DNA of 5,406 bases. It comes from Robiginitomaculum sp. GTDB taxonomy: Bacteria; Pseudomonadota; Alphaproteobacteria; Caulobacterales; Maricaulaceae. The translations under genes were made by a program, and so were the position numbers. The notes under the pieces are model-generated. The model was not told the origin of the DNA and made no database searches. It worked only from the letters and a program-made list of their open reading frames with translations. Location of the stretch: contig JALSYJ010000035.1 in NCBI GenBank assembly GCA_027071965.1, positions 1 through 5,406 of the forward strand, in the 5' to 3' direction. Of this stretch, positions 1 through 5,406 are shown piece by piece; position 1 is the stretch's first letter, and each line of letters starts with the position of its first letter.

Positions 1-679
1 TGCCCAGGGGTGTGCCCAGTTCATGGGCAGTGGCCGCAGCAAGCCCGCCCAGAGCGGAAAGCCGGTGTTCATTGGCCAATGCTGCCTCGGTGGCGGTAAG
101 AGCATTGGCCATGCGGTTTCGGTCTGATGAAATTCTCCACACATAAATTCCGGTAAAGCCAATGGTTATGATAGTGGCTGCTGCCAGTCCCAACTGGTAC
201 AGGTGGCTGTCTACCTTGATGATTTGGCCATTTTGCCAGGGCAGGGGCAAAGCAAATTCTGCCAATAACAGGATCATAAAAAACGTAAGCGCAAATAATG
301 CCGCTGCATCGCGAAACCTAAGAGCAGTGACCGCAACAACCACCGGAGCCGCAAATAATACCAGAAACGGGTTGGAAAGTCCGCCGGTAAGGCCCAGAAG
401 CAAACCCAGTTGAACAAGATCAAAAAATAATTGCGCAAACAGATTTTTTTCTGATATTCGGCGGTTTTCCCGTGCCGATATGCTCAAAATAACATTAAGC
501 CAGGCACTTGCTGCAATTACCAGCAGGCTGGCCTGCAACGCCAGATCCAGATCAAGAACATATTCCACTATTAAAATAGCGGCAGTCTGGCCAAAAATGG
601 CAATCCATCGAAGCCATATAAGAGTATGGCTATGCAGTCCGATTGCCAGGTTTTGCTGTTTTTGCGCGGGTTTTATCAT
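1..679 (-). CDS. regB: RegB/PrrB/ActS-type redox sensor histidine kinase, N-terminal part (runs off left edge)
   Basis: Inner-membrane sensor kinase of the RegB-RegA (PrrBA, ActSR) two-component family, which adjusts energy and redox metabolism to oxygen and quinone state. The frame was translated by hand from the complement and is open for 226 residues up to the edge. About six hydrophobic segments are visible (roughly residues 20-40, 44-66, 80-97, 104-120, 125-145, 162-181). The RegB quinone-sensing heptapeptide GGxxNPF is present as GGLSNPF at residues 99-105 (365-385). The dimerisation/phosphorylation helix begins near residue 190 and carries the H-box AHELGTPL, with phospho-acceptor His219. 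The family's redox-active cysteine and its ATPase domain would lie past the edge. The ATG at 679 is preceded by AGGG eight bases upstream; a TTG nine codons earlier (706-704) is the only alternative I saw. It is transcribed divergently from the hydrolase gene. The family call is firm; the exact regulon is not known. Confidence 0.93.
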   Translation of the reverse strand, partial: MIKPAQKQQNLAIGLHSHTLIWLRWIAIFGQTAAILIVEYVLDLDLALQASLLVIAASAWLNVILSISARENRRISEKNLFAQLFFDLVQLGLLLGLTGGLSNPFLVLFAAPVVVAVTALRFRDAAALFALTFFMILLLAEFALPLPWQNGQIIKVDSHLYQLGLAAATIITIGFTGIYVWRISSDRNRMANALTATEAALANEHRLSALGGLAAATAHELGTPLG

Positions 680-752
680 GAACCTGACCCTATGCTTAAT
701 ATGCAAAGCATGACAAGCTGTTATGAGAATGATTTTGCAATATTAAACATAT
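680..752. promoter_or_regulatory. Divergent promoter region between kinase and YgjP-like genes, with inverted repeat
   Basis: This 73-bp A+T-rich gap must hold the start signals of both divergent genes. At 692-711 there is an inverted repeat with perfect 6-bp arms, ATGCTT (692-697) and AAGCAT (706-711), separated by 8 bp. It lies just upstream of the kinase ribosome binding site, so it could be an operator or part of the 5' leader. For the plus-strand gene, TATTAA at 741-746 resembles a -10 box placed about 7 bp before the ATG at 753, but no good -35 partner was found. No convincing promoter was seen on the minus strand. Regulatory content follows from the gene arrangement; the individual sites are tentative. 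Confidence 0.45.
688..691 (-). promoter_or_regulatory. Ribosome binding site of the RegB-type kinase
   Basis: On the minus strand AGGG sits eight bases before the ATG at 679. It supports that start over the in-frame TTG at 706-704. Confidence 0.55.
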
Positions 753-1445
753 ATGACCACAGGACTTTCACAATTTTCAGTGCCGGTAAGAACCGTAATT
801 CGGTCGAGGGCCAAGAACATTTCCTTGCGTCTGGATCATGCAGGACGTGAGGCACAATTGATTTTACCCCATGGGAAATTCTTAAAGCAGGGCCAAAAAC
901 TATTGCATAAACGTTCAGGCTGGCTGGAAAGACAATGGCAAAACCTGCCTCCTCCCATGCCGTTTCAGCCTGGACAAAGGATATTATTGTCCGGCAACAG
1001 AGTGCTGCTTATTTTTGAGCAGGGAAGAGGTTCTTACGAACTGACAGATCAGGGTTTGATGGTGCCTGCCTTGCGCACGGAGCTTTTTGCCAACAGGGTG
1101 CGTCGGGCGCTGGTTGATATTGCCCGAAATCGTCTGCGCAAATCTGTAGAGCTTTATGCCAGACACATTGGAGTTACACCGGGAAAAATAACTGTGCGTG
1201 ATACCAAGAGCCGCTGGGGTTCGTGCAGTCCGTCTGGCAATCTTAATTTTTCATGGCGGCTGGTTTGCGCTCCGGATTTTGTATTGTGTTATGTGGCCGC
1301 TCATGAGGTTGCCCATATTAAAGAGGCCCATCATGGCCCGGCATTCTGGGCGCTGGTCAGGCGCAGTTTTGGTGATCCATCTGCCGCCCGTAAATATTTG
1401 CGTGATAATGCACCGAAGCTATTTGCAGTGGGCGCAGTACAATAA
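753..1445 (+). CDS. YgjP/DUF45-family zinc metallohydrolase (SprT-like fold)
   Basis: Predicted soluble cytoplasmic metal-dependent hydrolase of 230 residues, near the usual size for the YgjP family. The N-terminal half (about 14-100) is the beta-rich part, starting with the IRSRAKNISLRL stretch typical of the family. The core has SRWGSCS (153-159), then SWRL (167-170), then the zinc site: HEVAH at 184-188 gives ligands His184 and His188 and catalytic Glu185, and the HHGPAFW stretch (193-199) probably gives the third ligand, His194. The E. coli homologue YgjP is described as a UTP pyrophosphatase; whether that activity applies here is inference. ATG 753 is the first possible start, because an in-frame TAA lies at 744-746. 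No Shine-Dalgarno is visible, so a leaderless transcript is possible. The next gene follows on the same strand after 82 bp. Family confidence is high, biological role low. Confidence 0.9.
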   Translation: MTTGLSQFSVPVRTVIRSRAKNISLRLDHAGREAQLILPHGKFLKQGQKLLHKRSGWLERQWQNLPPPMPFQPGQRILLSGNRVLLIFEQGRGSYELTDQGLMVPALRTELFANRVRRALVDIARNRLRKSVELYARHIGVTPGKITVRDTKSRWGSCSPSGNLNFSWRLVCAPDFVLCYVAAHEVAHIKEAHHGPAFWALVRRSFGDPSAARKYLRDNAPKLFAVGAVQ

Positions 1446-1464
1446 ATTAGATTGCACTACAGTT

Positions 1465-1493
1465 TTGCCATCGTTTATGGTGGCTAATATCCA
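1465..1493 (+). promoter_or_regulatory. Weak candidate promoter for the antiporter gene
   Basis: TTGCCA at 1465-1470 matches a -35 box in five of six positions. Seventeen bases later TATCCA (1488-1493) matches a -10 box in only three. It lies in the 82-bp gap before the antiporter, so the gene may have its own promoter, but read-through from the hydrolase gene is equally possible. Confidence 0.2.
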
Positions 1494-1516
1494 ATTATTT
1501 TCCATCATTGAGTACA

Positions 1517-1521
1517 AGGGG
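1517..1521 (+). promoter_or_regulatory. Ribosome binding site fixing the antiporter start
   Basis: AGGGG ends six bases before the ATG at 1528. This clear Shine-Dalgarno selects 1528 over the in-frame upstream ATG at 1477 and over much earlier frame-compatible starts inside the hydrolase gene. Confidence 0.75.
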
Positions 1522-1527
1522 CAGGCC

Positions 1528-3339
1528 ATGGAAATTACATTCACCCTTGATCTCATTGCAAAAATTGCACTGATAATTGCAGCCGGTATCGGCGCCCAAT
1601 GGATCGGCTGGCGTTTGCAATGGCCGGCAATAGTGCTGCTTTCCATTGCCGGCTTATTGCTTGGCCCGGTTAGCGGACTGGTTTTTGCGACCCCAATTAT
1701 TGATCCGGCCAATGATTTTTCTGATATTTTACGGCCAGCCATTGGTCTGGCTGTGGCGCTGATCCTGTTTGAAGGCGGGCTGGGATTACGTTTTGCTGAT
1801 CTAAAAGATGCTAGCAGTGCTGTGCGCCGCCTAGTGTTTGTGGGCGCGCCTCTTGGCTGGGCATTAAATACGGCGGCTGCATATTATATTGCTGGTTTAT
1901 CGCTTCCCTTATCCGCCTTGTTTGGCGGCCTTATGGTAGTAACCGGCCCCACGGTTATTATGCCCTTATTGCGACAGGCCAGATTAACCGGTCGCCCGGC
2001 GGCAGTGTTGAAATGGGAAGGCATTGTAAATGACCCTGTGGGGGCAATTTTTGCGGTTATTGTTTATGAATTTATTGTCCTGTCCCAGCAGGGAATTCCG
2101 GGAATGCAGGGAGTTTTATGGTTACTGGGTGCGTCGGTACTTGCTGCCCTGTTTGGCATGGTGGCCGGTTTTGTTCTGGTGATTGGGTTTCGCAAGGGCT
2201 GGGTGCCGGAATTTCTAAAAAGCCCGGTAATTCTGGCGGTAGTATTAGTTGCTTATGTGGGCGCAGATACATTGGCCCATGAAACGGGCCTGGTAGCAGT
2301 AACCGCAATGGGGCTGACCATGGCCAATATACGTTTTGCCGCTATTGATGAAATGCGCCGCTTTAAGGAGAGCATAGCTACATTGCTGGTTTCCAGCCTG
2401 TTCGTGGTATTGACGGCGGGTCTTGCATTTGATGACATTTTGCTGCTCGACTGGCGCGTTGCGATATATGTGGCGGCTATGTTGTTTGTGATCAGGCCAT
2501 TGATTATTTTTGCTTCCACTATTGGTACAAAATTAAGCTTTCAGGAAAAATTACTTGTTGGGTGGATTGCCCCGCGTGGCATTGTTGCGGTGGCAGTTGC
2601 CGGTTATTTTGCCAAGGAGCTGGGAGGTGAGGCGCAAATCCTGGCACCTTTGGCCTTTGCCATGGTTTTTGCCACTGTTTTGGCTCATGGCTTTACCATT
2701 GGCCCTTTGTCGCGTCTGCTTGGGCTGGCCAAATCAGGGCCGCAAGGGGTTTTGCTCGTAGGGGCCAATTCATGGACGCGCGAACTGGCCAGAACGCTGA
2801 TGGAAATGGAAGTGCCGGTGGTGCTGGCTGATACTAATTGGCGGCGGTTACGCAAGGCGCGGCTGGATGGAGTTACGGTTTTCCATGGTGAGGTCTTGTC
2901 TGAAATGGCCGAGCACAAACTAGACCACAGCCCTGTTGACTGGTTGTTATGTGCTTCGGAAAATGATGCATATAATGCACTGGTTTGCGTAGAGTTTGCA
3001 CCGGAACTTGGCCGCCACAGGGTATTGCAGACATCGGCGCAGGAAAGTGAGGAGGCAGATGAGAACTCCATTGCCTTTACGGCCAGAGGCCGCACATTGG
3101 CGAGGAGGGGCCGCACGGCACAAAATCTCATACAGGATTACTGGAAGGGCTGGCGTTTTCGCAAAACAGAATTGAGCGAAAACTATTCTTTTCAGGATTT
3201 GCAAGAATCCTTGCCCGAAGGCGCCGATATAATCGCAGAAAAGAAAGCTGGTGGCGAATTGGTGCTTTTTGATCCGGCCAAATCAACAAATGCCGCGCCG
3301 GGCAGCACTGTTGTCAGTTTTGTGCCGCCACAGGATTAA
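1528..3339 (+). CDS. CPA1/NhaP-like cation:proton antiporter with C-terminal TrkA-N-like domain
   Basis: Predicted inner-membrane antiporter exchanging Na+ or K+ for H+, serving pH and ion homeostasis; the cation cannot be read from sequence. It has 603 residues from the chosen start. Residues 1-400 hold about 12-13 hydrophobic segments with CPA1 landmarks: FEGG (81-84), TGPT in a transport helix (139-142), EGIVNDP with the paired Asn168-Asp169 ion-binding residues, and WIAPRG with Arg350 (346-351). Residues about 405-500 form a cytoplasmic Rossmann-like TrkA-N/RCK domain: a beta strand, GANSWTREL (412-420), and Asp435 at the end of the second strand. Residues about 500-603 are a polar tail that may include a degenerate TrkA-C-like part near 553-600. 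The nucleotide loop is not canonical GxGxxG. The frame stays open 110 codons upstream into the hydrolase gene, but the antiporter-like protein begins at MEITFTLDL, behind a good ribosome binding site. Confidence 0.92.
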   Translation: MEITFTLDLIAKIALIIAAGIGAQWIGWRLQWPAIVLLSIAGLLLGPVSGLVFATPIIDPANDFSDILRPAIGLAVALILFEGGLGLRFADLKDASSAVRRLVFVGAPLGWALNTAAAYYIAGLSLPLSALFGGLMVVTGPTVIMPLLRQARLTGRPAAVLKWEGIVNDPVGAIFAVIVYEFIVLSQQGIPGMQGVLWLLGASVLAALFGMVAGFVLVIGFRKGWVPEFLKSPVILAVVLVAYVGADTLAHETGLVAVTAMGLTMANIRFAAIDEMRRFKESIATLLVSSLFVVLTAGLAFDDILLLDWRVAIYVAAMLFVIRPLIIFASTIGTKLSFQEKLLVGWIAPRGIVAVAVAGYFAKELGGEAQILAPLAFAMVFATVLAHGFTIGPLSRLLGLAKSGPQGVLLVGANSWTRELARTLMEMEVPVVLADTNWRRLRKARLDGVTVFHGEVLSEMAEHKLDHSPVDWLLCASENDAYNALVCVEFAPELGRHRVLQTSAQESEEADENSIAFTARGRTLARRGRTAQNLIQDYWKGWRFRKTELSENYSFQDLQESLPEGADIIAEKKAGGELVLFDPAKSTNAAPGSTVVSFVPPQD

Positions 3340-3372
3340 GCCTTCTATCTGCCGCATTTTTGAACCGCAAAA

Positions 3373-3510
3373 CCCGTCCTCAAGTAGCCGCTAGGCGGTA
3401 GCGCACACAAAGAGTCCTCAAGTAGCGAAGCGATAGGACATATACCCGTCCTCAAGTAGCCGCTAGGCGATAGGACATATACCCGTCCTCAAGTAGCGAA
3501 GCGGTAGGAC
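3373..3510. repeat. Four-copy array of stem-loop repeats with alternating loop forms
   Basis: Four copies lie in the 206-bp gap between convergent genes: R1 3376-3406, R2 3414-3439, R3 3448-3476, R4 3485-3510 (start-to-start 38, 34, 37 bp). All begin GTCCTCAAGTAGC; R2-R4 end in TAGGAC, so GTCCT pairs with AGGAC. The centres alternate. R1 and R3 have a GCC-GCTA-GGC hairpin; R2 and R4 are 3 bp shorter, with a GC-GAA-GC hairpin. Both forms keep the outer arms. R2-R3 and R3-R4 are joined by the same 8 bp, ATATACCC. R1 has a changed right arm (GTAGCGCAC) that no longer pairs with GTCCT. The units carry stop codons and look non-coding. The stems are not followed by a T-tract in either direction, so they are not classic intrinsic terminators, though they may stop or protect transcripts arriving from both sides. 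The rest of the gap (3340-3372, 3511-3545) shows nothing clear. Confidence 0.9.
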
Positions 3511-3545
3511 ACAAAAAACCTTCCCACTTTTGCTAAAAATGCTCT

Positions 3546-4970
3546 CTAAAACTGAAAATAAACGAATGGGGCAGCGCGTAGCGGATAAATGGTTAGGGCC
3601 AGCGCCGTGAACATTCCAGCAGCCCCCCACCAAACCTCCGGTCTGCTCAAAACAGGCCAGTTTGGGCGCCATCTTGAAGCACCCAGCAAATGATCAATAG
3701 CCAGAGGCAGCAATATCAACATCATCATCCAGTTAACACCCAGCGCCCCGCCTTCACGCAAACCCGTAAACGCAGCCATAGCCGCCAACCCATCTGGCAG
3801 GCTTTGCGCCCGGAACAAGGCCCATGATAACAGAACAACAAGCTGTGTGAGAAAGAACCCGGCTATCCAGTCAAGAGCATTGGCACGGGGGCGCAATTTA
3901 GTAAGTTTGGGCTCAATATGGGCGATCCACATTTTATGAATTATCAGAGCCAGTCCATGTAGCAGGCCCCAGAGCACAAATGTCCATGCTGCGCCATGCC
4001 ATAATCCGCCAAGTACCATGGTTGTCAGTATATTACGATATACCAGCATTTTTCCTGCGCGCGATCCACCAAGAGGAATAAACAGATAATCTCTTAGCCA
4101 TCCGCTCAAGGACATATGCCAGCGACGCCAGAAATCGGTTATTGATGCTGCGGCATATGGGTAGTTGAAATTACGCGGAATATGAAACCCAAATAGTCTG
4201 GCAATACCGATGGCCATCAGCGAATAACCGGCAAAATCAAAATATATCTGACCGGCAAAGGCAAAGGTGGCCAGAACAATTGCCCCATTTCCATATGCAT
4301 CCAGATCACCATAAACCATATCTACCGCAGGCCCGATATTATCTGCGATCAATGCCTTGTAAATAAAACCGGTAATAAAGGCCCTGACCCCGACCACTAT
4401 AGTGCGGCGTGTTAAGCGTTTTTCACGTTCTATTTGCGGGAAGAAGGCCGCCGCCCGAACGATGGGCCCTGCAACCAATTGTGGGAAAAAAGCAATATAA
4501 AGTGCAACCCGGCTTAATCTGGGTTCTGCAGCAAGATGCTTGCGCCGCACATCAACCATATAGGAAATCGCCTGAAAAATATAAAAGCTGACCCCAACCG
4601 GCAGAATGATCCGCAATGTAGGCATATCTGCAGCCAGACCTAATTTGCTCAAAACTTCGGCAAAACTGCTCGCAAAGAACCCCATATATTTGAACGTAGC
4701 TAAAACCCCAAGCACGACCATGACCCCAAATGTCAGCCAGCGGGTCTGATGCTGGCGGTCATTGGGGCGGGCCGACAGGCGTAAGGCTACCAGCCATGAT
4801 GTGATAATTACCAGGAAGATCAGTCCCAGAAACCGCCAGTCCCACCAGCCATAAAACAAGGCGCTGCCAGCCAGCAAAACCAACAGGCGCCATTGTTTTA
4901 CCGGTATAGCCCAATACAGTACAAAAACTGCAGCAAAAAATGCCAGGAACGAAAAAGATGTAAAAATCAT
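3546..4970 (-). CDS. MBOAT-family membrane-bound O-acyltransferase (AlgI-like)
   Basis: Polytopic inner-membrane acyltransferase of 474 residues, a typical length for AlgI-like proteins, which move acyl (usually acetyl) groups across the membrane for modification of extracytoplasmic glycans. Family marks: the N-terminal ALFYGWWDWRFL region (37-48), LPVGVSFYIFQAISY (123-137), FPQLVAGPIVR (162-172), YFDFAGYSLMAIGIARLFGF (243-262), WRRWHMSLSGWLRDY (281-295) with conserved His285, GGLWHGAAW (321-329) with the invariant MBOAT His325 (codon 3998-3996), SWALFRAQS (382-390), and a C-terminus ending PFVYFQF. Hydrophobic segments occur throughout. The start ATG overlaps the upstream gene's stop as ATGA, with GGAG eight bases before the ATG, so it is translationally coupled to the SGNH-like gene. 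No key residue is missing. The glycan substrate (exopolysaccharide, lipopolysaccharide, peptidoglycan or other) cannot be told from this window. Its 3' end faces the repeat array. Confidence 0.94.
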   Translation of the reverse strand: MIFTSFSFLAFFAAVFVLYWAIPVKQWRLLVLLAGSALFYGWWDWRFLGLIFLVIITSWLVALRLSARPNDRQHQTRWLTFGVMVVLGVLATFKYMGFFASSFAEVLSKLGLAADMPTLRIILPVGVSFYIFQAISYMVDVRRKHLAAEPRLSRVALYIAFFPQLVAGPIVRAAAFFPQIEREKRLTRRTIVVGVRAFITGFIYKALIADNIGPAVDMVYGDLDAYGNGAIVLATFAFAGQIYFDFAGYSLMAIGIARLFGFHIPRNFNYPYAAASITDFWRRWHMSLSGWLRDYLFIPLGGSRAGKMLVYRNILTTMVLGGLWHGAAWTFVLWGLLHGLALIIHKMWIAHIEPKLTKLRPRANALDWIAGFFLTQLVVLLSWALFRAQSLPDGLAAMAAFTGLREGGALGVNWMMMLILLPLAIDHLLGASRWRPNWPVLSRPEVWWGAAGMFTALALTIYPLRAAPFVYFQF

Positions 4971-5406
4971 CGCCGCAACTCCAGTGCCAGCTTTCGCTCA
5001 GGTGAGATCGGCCCCAAAGCCCCTTGACGCTCAAGTTGTGTTGACATCCATGTGGTATAAATTCGGGCGCCATCAGCCAGTAAGTGTTCTGCATCAAACC
5101 AGATATCTTTATCGAGCTGCGCCAATAAGGTCAGGTCATCAGGGGCTATGCAATAAGTATATTCGCGGCATCTGGCTGCTATATAGGCCCGTTCATGGGC
5201 GTCGATAACAGGAGGAAAATAATAGCCAATACGCAAGACACCGTTCTTTTTCAACCAATTGGCTTGCTGCTTGCGAAACTCTGTTGCCCAAACAGGTGCG
5301 GCATGTTCCTGAATTTCTATCGGCGCGAGCAGCCCAAAATTTCTATCCCTGCCTGTAACTTCAGAGCGGGCGGTATCTTGCGGATCAAATGCCGGGTTCG
5401 CGGATA
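4967..5406 (-). CDS. Probable SGNH/GDSL-like O-acetylation partner of the MBOAT protein, C-terminal part (runs off right edge)
   Basis: The visible part is 145 residues and is open to the right edge, so the N-terminus is missing. The clue is WFDAEHLLADGARIYTTWM near its end. It contains a D-x-x-H pair (Asp codon 5095-5093, His codon 5086-5084) followed by a D-G-A helix, as in the last catalytic block of SGNH hydrolases and AlgJ/AlgX-like O-acetyltransferases. The preceding GVLRIGYYFPPVIDAHERAY stretch fits a core beta strand and helix of that fold. Two cysteines six residues apart (CREYTYC) could form a disulfide if the protein is exported, but the signal peptide, if any, lies outside the window. 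The gene ends in TGA inside the ATGA start of the MBOAT gene; MBOAT plus SGNH is the standard pairing for extracytoplasmic glycan acetylation. A TTG at 5254 is an internal codon, not the start. The family call rests on one motif and on context. Confidence 0.65.
   Translation of the reverse strand, partial: SANPAFDPQDTARSEVTGRDRNFGLLAPIEIQEHAAPVWATEFRKQQANWLKKNGVLRIGYYFPPVIDAHERAYIAARCREYTYCIAPDDLTLLAQLDKDIWFDAEHLLADGARIYTTWMSTQLERQGALGPISPERKLALELRR
4979..4982 (-). promoter_or_regulatory. Ribosome binding site of the MBOAT gene, inside the upstream gene
   Basis: On the minus strand GGAG lies eight bases before the ATG at 4970, within the last codons of the SGNH-like gene. Together with the ATGA overlap it supports coupled translation and this start. 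Confidence 0.65.

Noticed and set aside
162..713. Plus-strand open frames at 162-413 and 480-713.
   Set aside because: They lie opposite the RegB-type kinase, which has recognised motifs in the complementary frame; their own translations resemble no family.
1198..1527. 110-codon upstream extension of the antiporter frame, overlapping the hydrolase gene.
   Set aside because: It reads the hydrolase's conserved SRWGSCS and HEVAH region out of frame, lacks antiporter character, and a clear AGGGG ribosome binding site precedes ATG 1528.
2685..3204. Minus-strand frames opposite the antiporter's C-terminal domain.
   Set aside because: Low-complexity Ser/Arg-rich shadows of a well-supported plus-strand gene.
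3373..3510. CRISPR array.
   Set aside because: The gaps between units are only 7-8 bp and two are identical (ATATACCC); true spacers are longer and unique. No cas gene is visible.
3485..3530. Classic rho-independent terminator at the last repeat.
   Set aside because: On the plus strand the stem is followed by an A-tract, and on the minus strand the T-tract precedes the stem instead of following it.
3463..3672. Minus-strand 69-codon frame reading through repeats R3-R4 into the end of the MBOAT gene.
   Set aside because: Part lies over repeat DNA and the rest is an off-frame shadow of the MBOAT C-terminus; no recognisable start signal or domain.
4759..5097. Minus-strand 112-codon frame spanning the SGNH/MBOAT junction.
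   Set aside because: Out of frame with both the MBOAT N-terminus and the D-x-x-H segment; those two readings explain the region through an ATGA overlap.

Overview
The window looks like a piece of an alphaproteobacterial chromosome. The main reason is the left-edge gene, a RegB/PrrB/ActS-type redox sensor kinase with both family signatures, GGxxNPF and the HELGTPL phosphorylation box. This family is best known from Alphaproteobacteria. Base composition looks moderate and similar across the genes. I see no transposase, integrase, tRNA, rRNA or CRISPR array. I cannot name a genus.

Layout: (1) 1-679, minus strand: N-terminal 226 residues of the RegB-type kinase, cut by the left edge just after its phospho-acceptor histidine. 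(2) 680-752: a 73-bp divergent promoter region with a small inverted repeat. (3) 753-1445, plus: a YgjP/DUF45-type zinc metallohydrolase. (4) 1528-3339, plus: a CPA1/NhaP-like cation:proton antiporter with a cytoplasmic TrkA-N-like domain. (5) 3340-3545: the gap between convergent genes, holding four near-identical stem-loop repeats whose central loops alternate between two forms. (6) 3546-4970, minus: an AlgI-like MBOAT membrane O-acyltransferase. (7) 4967-5406, minus: the C-terminal 145 residues of a probable SGNH-like (AlgJ/AlgX-type) partner, overlapping the MBOAT start by an ATGA junction and cut by the right edge.

Working together: genes 6 and 7 form a translationally coupled pair. By analogy with alginate O-acetylation, the MBOAT protein would pass acyl groups across the inner membrane and the SGNH-like protein would place them on an extracytoplasmic glycan; the substrate here is unknown. 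The kinase presumably acts with a RegA/ActR-type regulator outside the window. The hydrolase and antiporter are co-directional but 82 bp apart, and nothing in the sequence shows a shared function. The least explained element is the repeat array at 3373-3510. The protein genes are recognisable families, and I found no convincing novel multi-gene system.
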